This document shows, one piece after another, positions 30,206 through 37,924 of a stretch of DNA of 64,000 nucleotides; the stretch's first letter is position 1, and each line of letters opens with the position of its first letter. The stretch spans positions 1,308,501-1,372,500 of the forward strand of contig NC_010321.1 of NCBI RefSeq assembly GCF_000019085.1. Direction: 5' to 3'. The position numbers and the translations under genes were made by a program. Source of the DNA: Thermoanaerobacter pseudethanolicus ATCC 33223. GTDB lineage: Bacteria > Bacillota > Thermoanaerobacteria > Thermoanaerobacterales > Thermoanaerobacteraceae. A model generated the notes under the pieces. The model was not told the DNA's origin. It saw only the letters and a program-made list of their open reading frames with translations, and ran no database searches.

Positions 30206-30236
30206 GTATAAAATTTTTTCAAAATGGCAAATAATA
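30206..30236 (+). promoter_or_regulatory. Forespore (sigma-F/sigma-G) type promoter for a small RNA
   Basis: GTATA (30206-30210), 16 bases, GCAAATAATA (30227-30236) matches the Bacillus sigma-F pattern GYATA-N16-GGNNANAHTR with one mismatch, and resembles the overlapping sigma-G pattern. Initiation would fall near 30243, at the GGGAA that begins the small RNA. Confidence 0.55.
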
Positions 30237-30242
30237 TTTATG

Positions 30243-30355
30243 GGAACAGAAATTTCCCCAAAATTCTTCCTTCAATTTCTCCTCTCCCAGTCCAGGTAGG
30301 CAACTACCTGGATTAAAATTTTAAAAGGGCAATCACAAGGACTGCCCTTTTTTAT
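30243..30355 (+). ncRNA. csfG: CsfG-like sporulation small RNA (candidate)
   Basis: There is no reading frame here. The sequence shows a 5' stem GGGAA/TTCCC, a C/T-rich single strand (30265-30289, with TCTCCTCTCCC), a perfect 8-bp hairpin CCAGGTAG-GCAA-CTACCTGG (30292-30311) with a GNRA loop, and a terminator (30323-30353). In B. subtilis the forespore small RNA CsfG lies in the ylbG-ylbH gap; ylbH is rsmD, which is the neighbour here. CsfG is also described as pyrimidine-rich. Locus, promoter type and architecture agree; sequence homology was not tested. Confidence 0.55.
30323..30353. terminator. Bidirectional terminator between the small RNA and SASP gene 1
   Basis: AAAAGGGCA (30323-30331) pairs with TGCCCTTTT (30343-30351). 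On plus it ends the small RNA with TTTTTT; on minus it stands 14 bases after the first SASP stop and is followed by TTTTAAAATTTT. Confidence 0.8.
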
Positions 30356-30366
30356 TATAAATTATT

Positions 30367-30594
30367 TTATTTCCAAGTTCCTTTGCTGGCCATCTGACTT
30401 TCTGCCATTTGTATCATTTTCCTTACCATATGGCCACCTACAGCACCACAATCTCTTGATGTGAGATTGCCCCAGTAACCATCAGCTGGAGGAGTTATTC
30501 CTAATTCATTAGCTATCTCATACTTCCATTGGCTCATAACTTGCTTGGCTTCTTTTACAACAAGAGGATTTTTGGTTTCTGATCCTACAGCCAT
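30367..30594 (-). CDS. Alpha/beta-type small acid-soluble spore protein 1
   Basis: These proteins coat forespore DNA and protect it from UV and heat, and are degraded at germination by the GPR protease. ATG 30594 gives 75 residues, behind AGGAGGTG; the frame to 30603 only reads the ribosome site. The two SASP signatures are present: EIANELGI (GPR cut-site region) and GYWGNLTSRDCGAVGGHMVRKMI. It differs from the second copy at only two residues (V3/A3, N29/R29). It has its own leader element and terminator. Confidence 0.95.
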   Translation of the reverse strand: MAVGSETKNPLVVKEAKQVMSQWKYEIANELGITPPADGYWGNLTSRDCGAVGGHMVRKMIQMAESQMASKGTWK

Positions 30595-30620
30595 TTTAAT
30601 CACCTCCTAAATCATATTCC

Positions 30621-30635
30621 ATTATTAATTTAACC
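30621..30635 (-). promoter_or_regulatory. Shared 15-base leader element of SASP gene 1
   Basis: The minus strand reads GGTTAAATTAATAAT, identical to the element at 30991-31005 before the second SASP gene, although the sequences around them differ. Its first ten bases fit the sigma-F -10 pattern GGNNANAHTR; GTATA stands 14 bases upstream, slightly short. A sigma-F/G promoter core is the likely meaning. Confidence 0.5.
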
Positions 30636-30688
30636 CGCTATTTAGCTTATATACCTGTAAACTATTGCTATATATACCTTTTGATATT

Positions 30689-30721
30689 AAAAAGGATATC
30701 CCAAAGGGATATCCTTTTTTT
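30689..30721 (-). terminator. Terminator after SASP gene 2
   Basis: GGATATCCC and GGGATATCC form a 9-bp stem around a 3-base loop, extended by an A-run and T-run of five or more on either side. It lies 17 bases past the second SASP stop and isolates the two SASP genes from each other. Confidence 0.92.
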
Positions 30722-30737
30722 ATATTAATAATATGAT

Positions 30738-30965
30738 TTATTTCCAAGTTCCTTTGCTGGCCATCTGACTTTCTGCCATTTGTATCATTTTTCTTACCAT
30801 ATGGCCACCTACAGCACCGCAATCGCGAGATGTGAGGTTGCCCCAGTAGCCATCAGCTGGAGGAGTTATTCCTAATTCTCTTGCTATTTCATATTTCCAT
30901 TGGCTCATAACCTGTTTTGCCTCTTTTACCACAAGAGGATTCTTAGTTTCTGATCCTGCTGCCAT
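30738..30965 (-). CDS. Alpha/beta-type small acid-soluble spore protein 2
   Basis: ATG 30965 gives 75 residues behind GGAGGTGATTGAA; the frame to 31007 is leader. The protein is 73/75 identical to the first copy, with EIARELGI at the GPR site and the conserved GYWGNLTSRDCGAVGGHM region. Silent differences between the copies show that the duplication is not very recent. A 15-bp arm that includes this start codon region is repeated in inverted form 80 bases upstream. Confidence 0.95.
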   Translation of the reverse strand: MAAGSETKNPLVVKEAKQVMSQWKYEIARELGITPPADGYWGNLTSRDCGAVGGHMVRKMIQMAESQMASKGTWK

Positions 30966-31068
30966 TTCAATCACCTCCATTTGTATTTGTATTATTAATT
31001 TAACCAAAATACTGTTTTATAAACTATAAATTTGTTTTCAAAAATGTATAAAAGTGATTGAAATGGCA
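30960..31068. repeat. 15-bp perfect inverted repeat flanking the SASP 2 leader
   Basis: TGCCATTTCAATCAC (30960-30974) covers the start codon and part of the ribosome site of the second SASP gene, and its exact complement GTGATTGAAATGGCA lies at 31054-31068. The 79 bases between hold the leader element. If transcription began beyond 31068 the arms would pair and mask translation. Confidence 0.7.
30991..31005 (-). promoter_or_regulatory. Shared 15-base leader element of SASP gene 2
   Basis: The same GGTTAAATTAATAAT as at 30621-30635, at almost the same distance from the ATG (26 bases from the lower end in both). A possible -35 is less clear here (TTTATA, 12 bases upstream). Confidence 0.45.
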
Positions 31069-31080
31069 AATAATAAAAAT

Positions 31081-31923
31081 TTATTTTTCCTCAAAAAACA
31101 CTCCTACTGCTGCAGGCCCTGCATGGGTACCTATTCCGCAGCCAGCTCTTGACCTTAAAAACTTAGTTATTCCTAACTCACTTCTTAAGGCGGCTTCTAT
31201 TTCATTTAAAAATTCTTCTTTATCTGTATGAATTAATCCAACTTCTCTATCTGTAAAATCTATTCCTGTATTTTTCATATAATCAATCATCCAGCGAATA
31301 ACCTTTTTTTGACCTCTAACCTTATCTACTATTTTTAATTCCCCATCATCATTCATTAAAATAGGCTTTATATTCAAAATATTTCCTATAAAAGCCTGTG
31401 ATTTAGGTAGACGTCCTCCTCTGTATAGATAGTCCAAAGAATCAAAAGCCATTATATACCTAATTTTAGGGATTAAATCATACACTTTTTGAACAATTTC
31501 TTCCCTAGAAGCCCCTGCAACTGCCATTTTAGCAGCTTGAAGAACTAACATGCCATTTCCTAAAGAATAATGTCTTGAATCGATAATCTCAATTCTTTTT
31601 GGGTCCACCATATCTTTCGCAATCACAGCAGATTGATAAGTACCACTTAATTTTGAAGATAAAATTATGGCAATTATGTAATCATAACTTTTTAACAAAT
31701 CTTTAAAAACTTCCATAAATTCTACTGGTGAAGCTTGAGTAGTTGTAGGCATTTTTCCCTCTTTTAAAAGCCCATAGAATTCTTCTTTTGTTATATCTAC
31801 CCCATCTTTATAACTTACACCATCAATATTGATAGTCAGAGGAACTATAAATATCCTATAAGTTTTCACTAAATCCTCAGGTATGTCAGACAAGCTATCT
31901 GTAACAATTGCTATCTTTTCCAT
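31081..31923 (-). CDS. DegV family fatty-acid-binding protein (FakB-type)
   Basis: DegV proteins bind one fatty acid; as FakB they present it to the kinase FakA, which makes acyl-phosphate. The 280-residue protein shows IVTDSLSDIPEDL, SPVEFMEVFKD, the LSGTYQSAVIA segment, the YLYRGGRLPKSQAFIGNILNIKPIL core and HTDKEEFLNE, then RAGCGIGTHAGPAAVGVFF. It is the last gene of an asp23-fakA-recG-degV operon, 17 bases after recG, which supports the FakB reading. Confidence 0.9.
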   Translation of the reverse strand: MEKIAIVTDSLSDIPEDLVKTYRIFIVPLTINIDGVSYKDGVDITKEEFYGLLKEGKMPTTTQASPVEFMEVFKDLLKSYDYIIAIILSSKLSGTYQSAVIAKDMVDPKRIEIIDSRHYSLGNGMLVLQAAKMAVAGASREEIVQKVYDLIPKIRYIMAFDSLDYLYRGGRLPKSQAFIGNILNIKPILMNDDGELKIVDKVRGQKKVIRWMIDYMKNTGIDFTDREVGLIHTDKEEFLNEIEAALRSELGITKFLRSRAGCGIGTHAGPAAVGVFFEEK

Positions 31924-31940
31924 ACTACTATTCTCCTTCT

Positions 31941-33986
31941 CTAATTTAATATTATTCCTTCTAATTTTTGATAAAATTGATTAAGTAAAATACTTCTTAG
32001 CTTTGGATAGTTTTCAAGTTTAGGGTCTTTTTCCAGTAACTCTTCTACATCTTTTTGCACTCTCTTTAAAACATCTATGTCTTCAAAAATGTTAGCAATT
32101 TTAAATTCAGGAAGTCCATGCTGTCTTAATCCTAGAAATTCACCTGGCCCTCTTATTTCTAAATCTTTTTCTGCAATTTTAAATCCATCAGAAGTTTGAG
32201 CTAAAACTCCCAGTCTTTTTTTAGCTATGTCAGAATTAGAATAACTAATCAAAATACAGTAAGACTGAAATTCTGACCTGCCAACTCTACCTCTCAATTG
32301 GTGAAGCTGTGCAAGTCCAAATCTTTCTGCATTTTCTACAATCATCACTGTTGCATTAGGTACATTTACTCCCACCTCTATTACTGTAGTCGAAACTAAA
32401 ATATCAATTTTTCCATTTACAAACTCTTCCATAACCTTCTCTTTATCGCTGTCCGCCATTTTACCGTGTAAAAGTCCTACTTTAGCTTCCTTAAAAGCAT
32501 CTTTATAAATTTCTCTATATACTATTTCGGCAGACATCGCATTTATTTTATCCGATTCTTCAATTAGTGGACAAACTACATAAACTTGCCTTCCTTTTTT
32601 TACTTCCTTCATTGCAAACTCGTAGGCTTTTTCTCTCACAGAAGAAGAAATAACGTATGTTTTAACTTTTTTTCTTCCAGGAGGTAATTGGTCAATTATT
32701 GATATATCTAAATCTCCATAAAGAATGAGAGCAAATGTCCGAGGAATTGGTGTAGCTGTCATAACCAAAACATCGGGATTTTCACCTTTTTGTGTCAAAA
32801 GCGCCCTTTGTCTCACACCAAATCGGTGTTGCTCATCAGTTATACAAAGTCCTAAATTGTTAAAAATAACATTATCCTCTATTAGTGCATGGGTCCCTAC
32901 TACAATATCATAATCTCCATTTTTGATTTTTTCTAATACTTCTTTTTTATTAGAAGGTGAAATGCTACCAGACAAAAGCCCAATTTTTATATCAGTATTT
33001 CTAAAAAGCTCTTTTAACGTATAATAATGCTGTTTTGCCAATATCTCCGTTGGAGCCATCATTGCCACTTGATAGCCATTCTTGACAGCAATGTACATGC
33101 TGCAAGCTGCAACAACTGTTTTACCAGAGCCCACATCTCCCTGCACTAAGCGATTCATCACTTTGTGAGAATTCATATCTGCAATTATTTCTTTTAAAAC
33201 TTTTATCTGTGCCAAAGTCAATTTAAAAGGCAATCCCATAAGAAAAGGCTTTAAATCTGCCTGTTCAAATTTTATTCCTTTTTTTTCTTTGACAGACCTT
33301 TTCATTAAAAATAAGGCCATTTGCAGCAAAAAAAGTTCTTGATATTTAAATCTGTATTTTGCTTGTTCTAAATATGCCTCATTTTGGGGGAAATTTATAT
33401 TAATTAGTGCGTTCTTTATATCCATTAATCCTTTTTCAGATAAAAATTCTTCATCAAAAAACTCTTCCACTTCCTGTACATAATCATGAAGCGCATTAAA
33501 CATTATCTTCCTGATAGCATTTTGCGTCAACCCTTCTGTAAGCCCATAAATAGGAACTATCCTTCCAGTGTTTAATTTAAAATCTTCACTTTTTTCTAAA
33601 ACAGGATTTTCTACTATTAACTGCCCATATTTAAATTGCAATTTGCCGTTTATTATATATTCTTCACCAATTTTAAAATTATTCTTTATATAGGGTTGAT
33701 TATACCAGACTAATTCTACTGCACCTGTCCCATCTTTTACAGGCACTTTAGTTATGATGACTTTTGAAGTCTTTATTTCTCTCGGGCTACCTGCGATGTA
33801 ACCTCTAAAAGTTTGTTTTTCCCCAACTTTTAGGTCCTCAATCTTTAAAATATCGCTTCTATTCTCATAATCTTTGGGAAAATAGAATAATAAGTCCTCT
33901 ACTGTGTTTATTCCCAATTTTTTAAGAAGTTTTGCCCTTTTAGGTCCAACTCCTTTTACGTACTGAATATCCAGATTCAAAGGCAT
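31941..33986 (-). CDS. recG: ATP-dependent DNA helicase RecG
   Basis: RecG remodels stalled forks and Holliday junctions. The 681-residue protein has an N-terminal wedge OB domain (about 55-150), followed by helicase motor domains with Walker A GDVGSGKT, DEQH box in ITDEQHRFGVRQR, MTATPIPRT, and the C-terminal QLRGRVGRSEFQSYC and TRG-like motif region with GPGEFLGLRQHG. It lies between fakA and degV in the same operon. Length is normal. Confidence 0.97.
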   Translation of the reverse strand: MPLNLDIQYVKGVGPKRAKLLKKLGINTVEDLLFYFPKDYENRSDILKIEDLKVGEKQTFRGYIAGSPREIKTSKVIITKVPVKDGTGAVELVWYNQPYIKNNFKIGEEYIINGKLQFKYGQLIVENPVLEKSEDFKLNTGRIVPIYGLTEGLTQNAIRKIMFNALHDYVQEVEEFFDEEFLSEKGLMDIKNALININFPQNEAYLEQAKYRFKYQELFLLQMALFLMKRSVKEKKGIKFEQADLKPFLMGLPFKLTLAQIKVLKEIIADMNSHKVMNRLVQGDVGSGKTVVAACSMYIAVKNGYQVAMMAPTEILAKQHYYTLKELFRNTDIKIGLLSGSISPSNKKEVLEKIKNGDYDIVVGTHALIEDNVIFNNLGLCITDEQHRFGVRQRALLTQKGENPDVLVMTATPIPRTFALILYGDLDISIIDQLPPGRKKVKTYVISSSVREKAYEFAMKEVKKGRQVYVVCPLIEESDKINAMSAEIVYREIYKDAFKEAKVGLLHGKMADSDKEKVMEEFVNGKIDILVSTTVIEVGVNVPNATVMIVENAERFGLAQLHQLRGRVGRSEFQSYCILISYSNSDIAKKRLGVLAQTSDGFKIAEKDLEIRGPGEFLGLRQHGLPEFKIANIFEDIDVLKRVQKDVEELLEKDPKLENYPKLRSILLNQFYQKLEGIILN

Positions 33987-33998
33987 TTCATTTCACCT

Positions 33999-35579
33999 TT
34001 ACTCTATTGATATAACATAATAGTAAAGCGGCTGACCTCCAAAATAAATTTCCACATCTGCATCTACGGAAAGAGAATTTTTCAATTCCTCCGCTTTTTC
34101 TTTTGTAACTTGCTCTCCATAATATATGCTAACTAATGAAGAATCCTCATCTAAAGCTTTATAAATCAATTCTTGTGCTACTTTATTATAATCTTTTCCT
34201 ACTGATTCCAGACTGTCATTTATAAAACCTAACACATCTCCTTTTTTGATTTCAAAACCGTTTATTTGCGTGTCTCTTATTGAATAAGTAACTTCAATTG
34301 TCTTTATATTACTTAATATTTCTTTTATTCTAGCTACATTTTCCTCTAAACTTTTTTCAGTATCAATATTTACGATGGCAGTTATAGCTTCATTAAAATT
34401 ATTTGTTGGGATTATTTCTACTTTCTTATTTGATAAGGCTTTTGCTTGTTCACAAGCCATTATTATATTTTTATTATTAGGGAAAACTAAAATATTTTCC
34501 GCATTTATCTTTTTTATACCCTCTAAAATGTCATTTGTACTAGGATTCATCGTTTGCCCACCATTTATAATAACATCACAGCCCAGCTCTGAAAAAAGAT
34601 TTTTAACTCCCTGACCATTAGCTACAACTAAAACTCCATATTTTTTCTCAGGCTTTCTCTCTTCACTTACCAAACTTTCATGTTGTATTTTCATATTGTC
34701 AATTTTTACTTTTATAAGTTCACCTATTTTAAGCCCTTCTTCTAATACTAATCCAGGATTGTTAGTGTGCACATGAACTTTTAAAATGTCCTCCTCCGAA
34801 ACTAACACCAAACTATCTCCAAATCTTCCAAATTTCTCTTTTAAAATAGCCTCTGCATAACTCTTTTTTGTTTTGACTAATATTTCTGTACAATATAAAA
34901 ATCTTAAATCCTCCACAACTTGCTGATTTGTTACTATCTCTTCTAAAACTTCTATAGGTTCAATTTTATTTCCTTTAACCCCTTCAAACATCCCTTTTAG
35001 TACATAAACAAATCCCATTCCACCAGAATCAACTACTCCAGCCTCTTTTAAAACTGGTAAGAGATTGGGAGTGTTTTGTAAAGACTTTTCTGCAGCTTCA
35101 ATAATTTTTGTGAAAAATTCTTCAAAATTTTCAATTTGTTTACATATTTTTTCAGCCTCTTCTGCAGTTTCCCTACATACTGTGAGAATAGTGCCTTCTA
35201 CAGGTCTCATAACTGCTTTATAAGCTACCTCTACACCAGCTTTCAAGCCTTCTGCAAAATCGCAAGGAGTTATCTTTTTTGTATCTCTAAGTCGTTTAGA
35301 AAAACCTCTAAAAATCTGGGACAAAATAACTCCCGAATTACCTTTTGCTCCCATTAAAGTGCCTTTAGAAATAGCATCTAAAACTTCTCTTATCGTATCT
35401 TGTGATTTCTCTAACTCTTTTGCAGCGTACTGCATTGTATATGCCATATTAGAGCCAGTATCACCGTCTGGAACAGGGAAAACATTAAGTCTATCAACTT
35501 CTCCTTTGTTGTTAAAAAGATAATTAGAGCTTGCTATCATCATGTTCTTTAAAGTTTTTCCATCTAAGTACTTCAACAC
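33999..35579 (-). CDS. fakA: FakA/YloV family fatty acid kinase (DAK2 domain)
   Basis: FakA phosphorylates fatty acids bound to FakB, feeding acyl-phosphate to PlsX/PlsY. An N-terminal DAK2 ATP-binding domain (about 1-200) shows VFPVPDGDTGSNM, MGAKGNSGVILSQIFRGF and AGVVDSGGMGFVYVLKG; a middle and a C-terminal DegV-like region follow. GTG 35579 or TTG 35576 is the start, set by GAGGAGG a few bases before; this gives about 526 residues and removes overlap with the asp23-type gene. The link to fatty acids is from homologues. Confidence 0.88.
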   Translation of the reverse strand: MLKYLDGKTLKNMMIASSNYLFNNKGEVDRLNVFPVPDGDTGSNMAYTMQYAAKELEKSQDTIREVLDAISKGTLMGAKGNSGVILSQIFRGFSKRLRDTKKITPCDFAEGLKAGVEVAYKAVMRPVEGTILTVCRETAEEAEKICKQIENFEEFFTKIIEAAEKSLQNTPNLLPVLKEAGVVDSGGMGFVYVLKGMFEGVKGNKIEPIEVLEEIVTNQQVVEDLRFLYCTEILVKTKKSYAEAILKEKFGRFGDSLVLVSEEDILKVHVHTNNPGLVLEEGLKIGELIKVKIDNMKIQHESLVSEERKPEKKYGVLVVANGQGVKNLFSELGCDVIINGGQTMNPSTNDILEGIKKINAENILVFPNNKNIIMACEQAKALSNKKVEIIPTNNFNEAITAIVNIDTEKSLEENVARIKEILSNIKTIEVTYSIRDTQINGFEIKKGDVLGFINDSLESVGKDYNKVAQELIYKALDEDSSLVSIYYGEQVTKEKAEELKNSLSVDADVEIYFGGQPLYYYVISIE

Positions 35580-35589
35580 AACTTCCTCC

Positions 35590-35940
35590 TCAATTATCAA
35601 CTTTAATTCCCTGAACATTTATTATTACATTTTCTACTTTTACTCCTACAAATTTCTCGACAGCGTATTTCACTTTTTCAATAGCATTCGCTGAAACAGT
35701 TTTTATATTTACACCGTATAGGACAACTATATAAACTTCCAGTGTTACACCATCTTCTGTGGCTAAAACTTTGACTCCTCTGCCAGAATTCTCTGTTTTA
35801 AATATTTCTATTAATCCATTTGCTCCTCTCCTCCCCAAGCCTACTATCCCATAACACTCCGCTACTGCTCTACTGGTTATAGCAGCAATTGCATCATTTG
35901 AGATATTTATTACTCCATATTTGTTTTTTATTTGAATCAT
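35590..35940 (-). CDS. Asp23/Gls24 family alkaline-shock-like protein (YloU)
   Basis: The 116-residue protein is of the Asp23/DUF322 family, with ISNDAIAAITSRAVAECYGIVGLGRRG and the C-terminal GVKVENVIINVQGIKV. Members attach near the membrane and are linked to envelope stress; YloU precedes YloV (FakA) in most Firmicutes, as here, with 10 bases between. It is the first gene of the operon, preceded by GGAGGG and the promoter at 35971-35999. Confidence 0.92.
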   Translation of the reverse strand: MIQIKNKYGVINISNDAIAAITSRAVAECYGIVGLGRRGANGLIEIFKTENSGRGVKVLATEDGVTLEVYIVVLYGVNIKTVSANAIEKVKYAVEKFVGVKVENVIINVQGIKVDN

Positions 35941-35970
35941 TAATATCCCTCCAAATCAATCTTAATTTAT

Positions 35971-35999
35971 ATTTTACCTGAATATTTAAATAACATCAA
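35971..35999 (-). promoter_or_regulatory. Promoter of the asp23-fakA-recG-degV operon
   Basis: The minus strand reads TTGATG (35999-35994), 17 bases, TAAAAT (35976-35971); the predicted start near 35964 is 24 bases before the first gene. The remaining bases to rpmB (36000-36114) hold no other recognisable element. Confidence 0.65.
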
Positions 36000-36114
36000 C
36001 TAGCCTGCGATGCTATATTACTCACCTATTAAAATTTTACACCTGCTTTATTGTAAAGGTATTTACATTTACAAAGGATGATGATAAAATAATATCGTTA
36101 TGTTAATTTTTCTA

Positions 36115-36143
36115 TTGTGCAAGTAATTATTTTTTGATAAAAT
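36115..36143 (+). promoter_or_regulatory. Promoter of rpmB
   Basis: TTGTGC (36115-36120), 17 bases, TAAAAT (36138-36143) on the plus strand; initiation near 36150 leaves a short leader with AAAGGAGGTG before the rpmB ATG. Confidence 0.65.
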
Positions 36144-36171
36144 ATTATTGTCTTTTAAAGGAGGTGCAACT

Positions 36172-36360
36172 ATGCTTAAGTGCGATATTTGTGGAAAAGG
36201 GCCTTTAGCAGGCTATCAATATAGCCACTCCCACAGAAAATCTATAAGAAAGTGGAAACCTAACATAAAAAAAGTAAGAGCTATAGTAGATGATACTCCT
36301 GTTAGACTCCATGTATGTACAAAATGCTTAAAAGCAGGAAAAGTACAAAGGGCATTATAA
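36172..36360 (+). CDS. rpmB: 50S ribosomal protein L28, zinc type
   Basis: L28 is a 50S protein. ATG 36172 (MLKCDICGKGPLAGYQ) follows AAAGGAGGTGCAACT and gives 62 residues; the frame to 36148 reads through the ribosome site. Two CxxC pairs, C4/C7 and C49/C52, mark the zinc-binding C+ form. It stands alone on the plus strand, divergent from the Asp23-type gene, with its own promoter and terminator. This divergent rpmB/yloU arrangement is seen throughout Firmicutes. Confidence 0.97.
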   Translation: MLKCDICGKGPLAGYQYSHSHRKSIRKWKPNIKKVRAIVDDTPVRLHVCTKCLKAGKVQRAL

Positions 36361-36365
36361 AGAAA

Positions 36366-36397
36366 GACGTGCATTTTTGCACGCTTTTTTATTTTTT
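36366..36397 (+). terminator. Terminator after rpmB
   Basis: CGTGCA-TTTT-TGCACG (36368-36383) is a perfect 6-bp stem followed by CTTTTTTATTTTTT, directly after the rpmB stop. Confidence 0.9.
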
Positions 36398-36579
36398 CAC
36401 TTAAAATATATGTTTACATAGTAACCGGCTATTACAAGAAAAATTCCTAAAAAGATCATCCACAACCAGTAAGGAATATACATAACAAATATCAATACAC
36501 CCAAAGCCATCAATATATATCCCAGCGAATAATTCAATTGCCTATTTAATCGCTTCAGCTTATAAAAAAATTTATCCAT
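36397..36579 (-). CDS. Small hydrophobic protein of unknown function, 60 residues
   Basis: The 60-residue product begins with a basic stretch (KLKRLNRQLNYS) followed by two adjoining hydrophobic segments (about 19-35 and 39-58) with aromatic and glycine residues, so a small two-pass membrane protein is likely. AGGGG stands 8 bases before the ATG. It is the last gene of the run ending in thiN, 59 bases away. No family was recognised. Confidence 0.65.
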   Translation of the reverse strand: MDKFFYKLKRLNRQLNYSLGYILMALGVLIFVMYIPYWLWMIFLGIFLVIAGYYVNIYFK

Positions 36580-36638
36580 AAAAACACCCCTTCCCTCTTT
36601 AGTTACTATATACTATTCATTGGAAGGGGATTTTGAAA

Positions 36639-37274
36639 CTATTCTCTTGGCTTTATCACTAATAAAAGCCCTTCTTCTATCTCTATTGTAGCTTTATTAT
36701 CTGTAAAAACATTGCTTATACCGTAAGGCATCTCTAAATCCATACTTTGACCTGAAAGACCATAAAACAAACCTTTAGTGTATATTCCATTTACTTCCTT
36801 TGAATAAGGCAGTAAAGATAAAAGTTCTCCTTTTTTACCTTCAACCTCTATAAATTTATTAATCAAATATATTTCATTCATTTCATTTACAATTTTACCC
36901 TTAATATTGCGTTTTAGGAGATACAACAAAAGTGAAAGATTTGCATAAGAATGGTCAATCCTTTCACCAATTACTCCTATAAAAGTGATTTCTCTTGCAC
37001 CTAATTCTATCGCTTTTAACATTGCCAGTTGTGTATCTGTCTCATCCTTCATGGGTGGATATTTTTCTATCCTTACCCCCTCTTTTTCATAAAATTCTAA
37101 AACTTCTTCTTTTATTGAATCTAAATCTCCCACTATTAAATGAGGTTTTAGTTTCATTCGGTAGGCATGATTTGCTCCACCATCTGCACATATAACCATA
37201 TCTGCATCTTTTATCAGCTTTTTATAAAAATTATAATCTTTTATATCCCCATTAGAAATAATTAAGACCTTCAT
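36639..37274 (-). CDS. thiN: Thiamine pyrophosphokinase
   Basis: ThiN converts thiamine and ATP to thiamine diphosphate. The 211-residue protein shows MVICADGGANHAYRMKLKPHLIVGDLDSI, KDETDTQLAMLKAIELGA and GVIGERIDHSYANLSLL, the conserved ATP and thiamine-binding segments. Its start overlaps the rpe stop by 4 bases. The rsgA-rpe-thiN order is standard in Firmicutes. There is no TPP riboswitch in front of it. Confidence 0.95.
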   Translation of the reverse strand: MKVLIISNGDIKDYNFYKKLIKDADMVICADGGANHAYRMKLKPHLIVGDLDSIKEEVLEFYEKEGVRIEKYPPMKDETDTQLAMLKAIELGAREITFIGVIGERIDHSYANLSLLLYLLKRNIKGKIVNEMNEIYLINKFIEVEGKKGELLSLLPYSKEVNGIYTKGLFYGLSGQSMDLEMPYGISNVFTDNKATIEIEEGLLLVIKPRE

Positions 37275-37921
37275 TTTTCTACTGCCTTTCTAAATTCTTT
37301 TATAGTTTGTGCAGGATTTGAAGACTCAAAAATTGCAGAACCAGCTACAATTATATCAGCTCCTGCCTCAACCACTTCCTTTACATTATAAAGGTTAATT
37401 CCACCGTCTACCTCAATTTCAAAGTTTAAGCCTAAATCTTCTCTCATTTTCTTTAATTCTTCAATCTTTTTAAGCATTGAATCTATAAACTTTTGTCCTC
37501 CAAATCCAGGATTTACTGTCATAATCAAAATCATGTCAACATCCTGTAATATATATTTTAAAGTTTCTAAAGGTGTGGCTGGATTTAAAGAAACCCCAGC
37601 TTTTTTGCCGTAGCCTTTTATTTTTTGTATTGTCCTATGCAAGTGTATACAAGCCTCTTGGTGGACAGTTATAATATCCGCTCCTGAATTTGCAAACTCC
37701 TCTATGTACAAATCCGGATTTTCAATCATCAAATGGACATCAAAAGGAAGAGAAAAAAATTTTCTAAGGGACTTTACAACTACTGGTCCAATAGTAATAT
37801 TTGGAACAAAATGGCCATCCATCACATCAATATGTAAAAGGTCAGCATCTTTTTCTATCTTTTTTATATCCTCTAATAAATTCGCAAAATTTGCAGATAA
37901 TATTGAAGGAGCTATTTTCAA
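37271..37921 (-). CDS. rpe: Ribulose-phosphate 3-epimerase
   Basis: Rpe interconverts ribulose-5-phosphate and xylulose-5-phosphate in the pentose phosphate pathway. The 216-residue TIM barrel shows APSILSANFANL, the metal-binding HIDVMDGHFVPN and DVHLMIENPD, MTVNPGFGGQKF and EVDGGIN. It begins 3 bases after rsgA ends and overlaps thiN. Confidence 0.97.
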   Translation of the reverse strand: MKIAPSILSANFANLLEDIKKIEKDADLLHIDVMDGHFVPNITIGPVVVKSLRKFFSLPFDVHLMIENPDLYIEEFANSGADIITVHQEACIHLHRTIQKIKGYGKKAGVSLNPATPLETLKYILQDVDMILIMTVNPGFGGQKFIDSMLKKIEELKKMREDLGLNFEIEVDGGINLYNVKEVVEAGADIIVAGSAIFESSNPAQTIKEFRKAVEK

Positions 37922-37924
37922 TTT

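Noticed and set aside
30625..30822. A 65-residue frame overlapping the end of SASP gene 2
   Set aside because: It is a different reading of the second SASP gene that runs into its terminator.
31054..31110. A third, inverted SASP gene beginning GTGATTGAAATGGCA
   Set aside because: The frame after the ATG is not SASP-like and stops soon; only the start-region repeat is shared.
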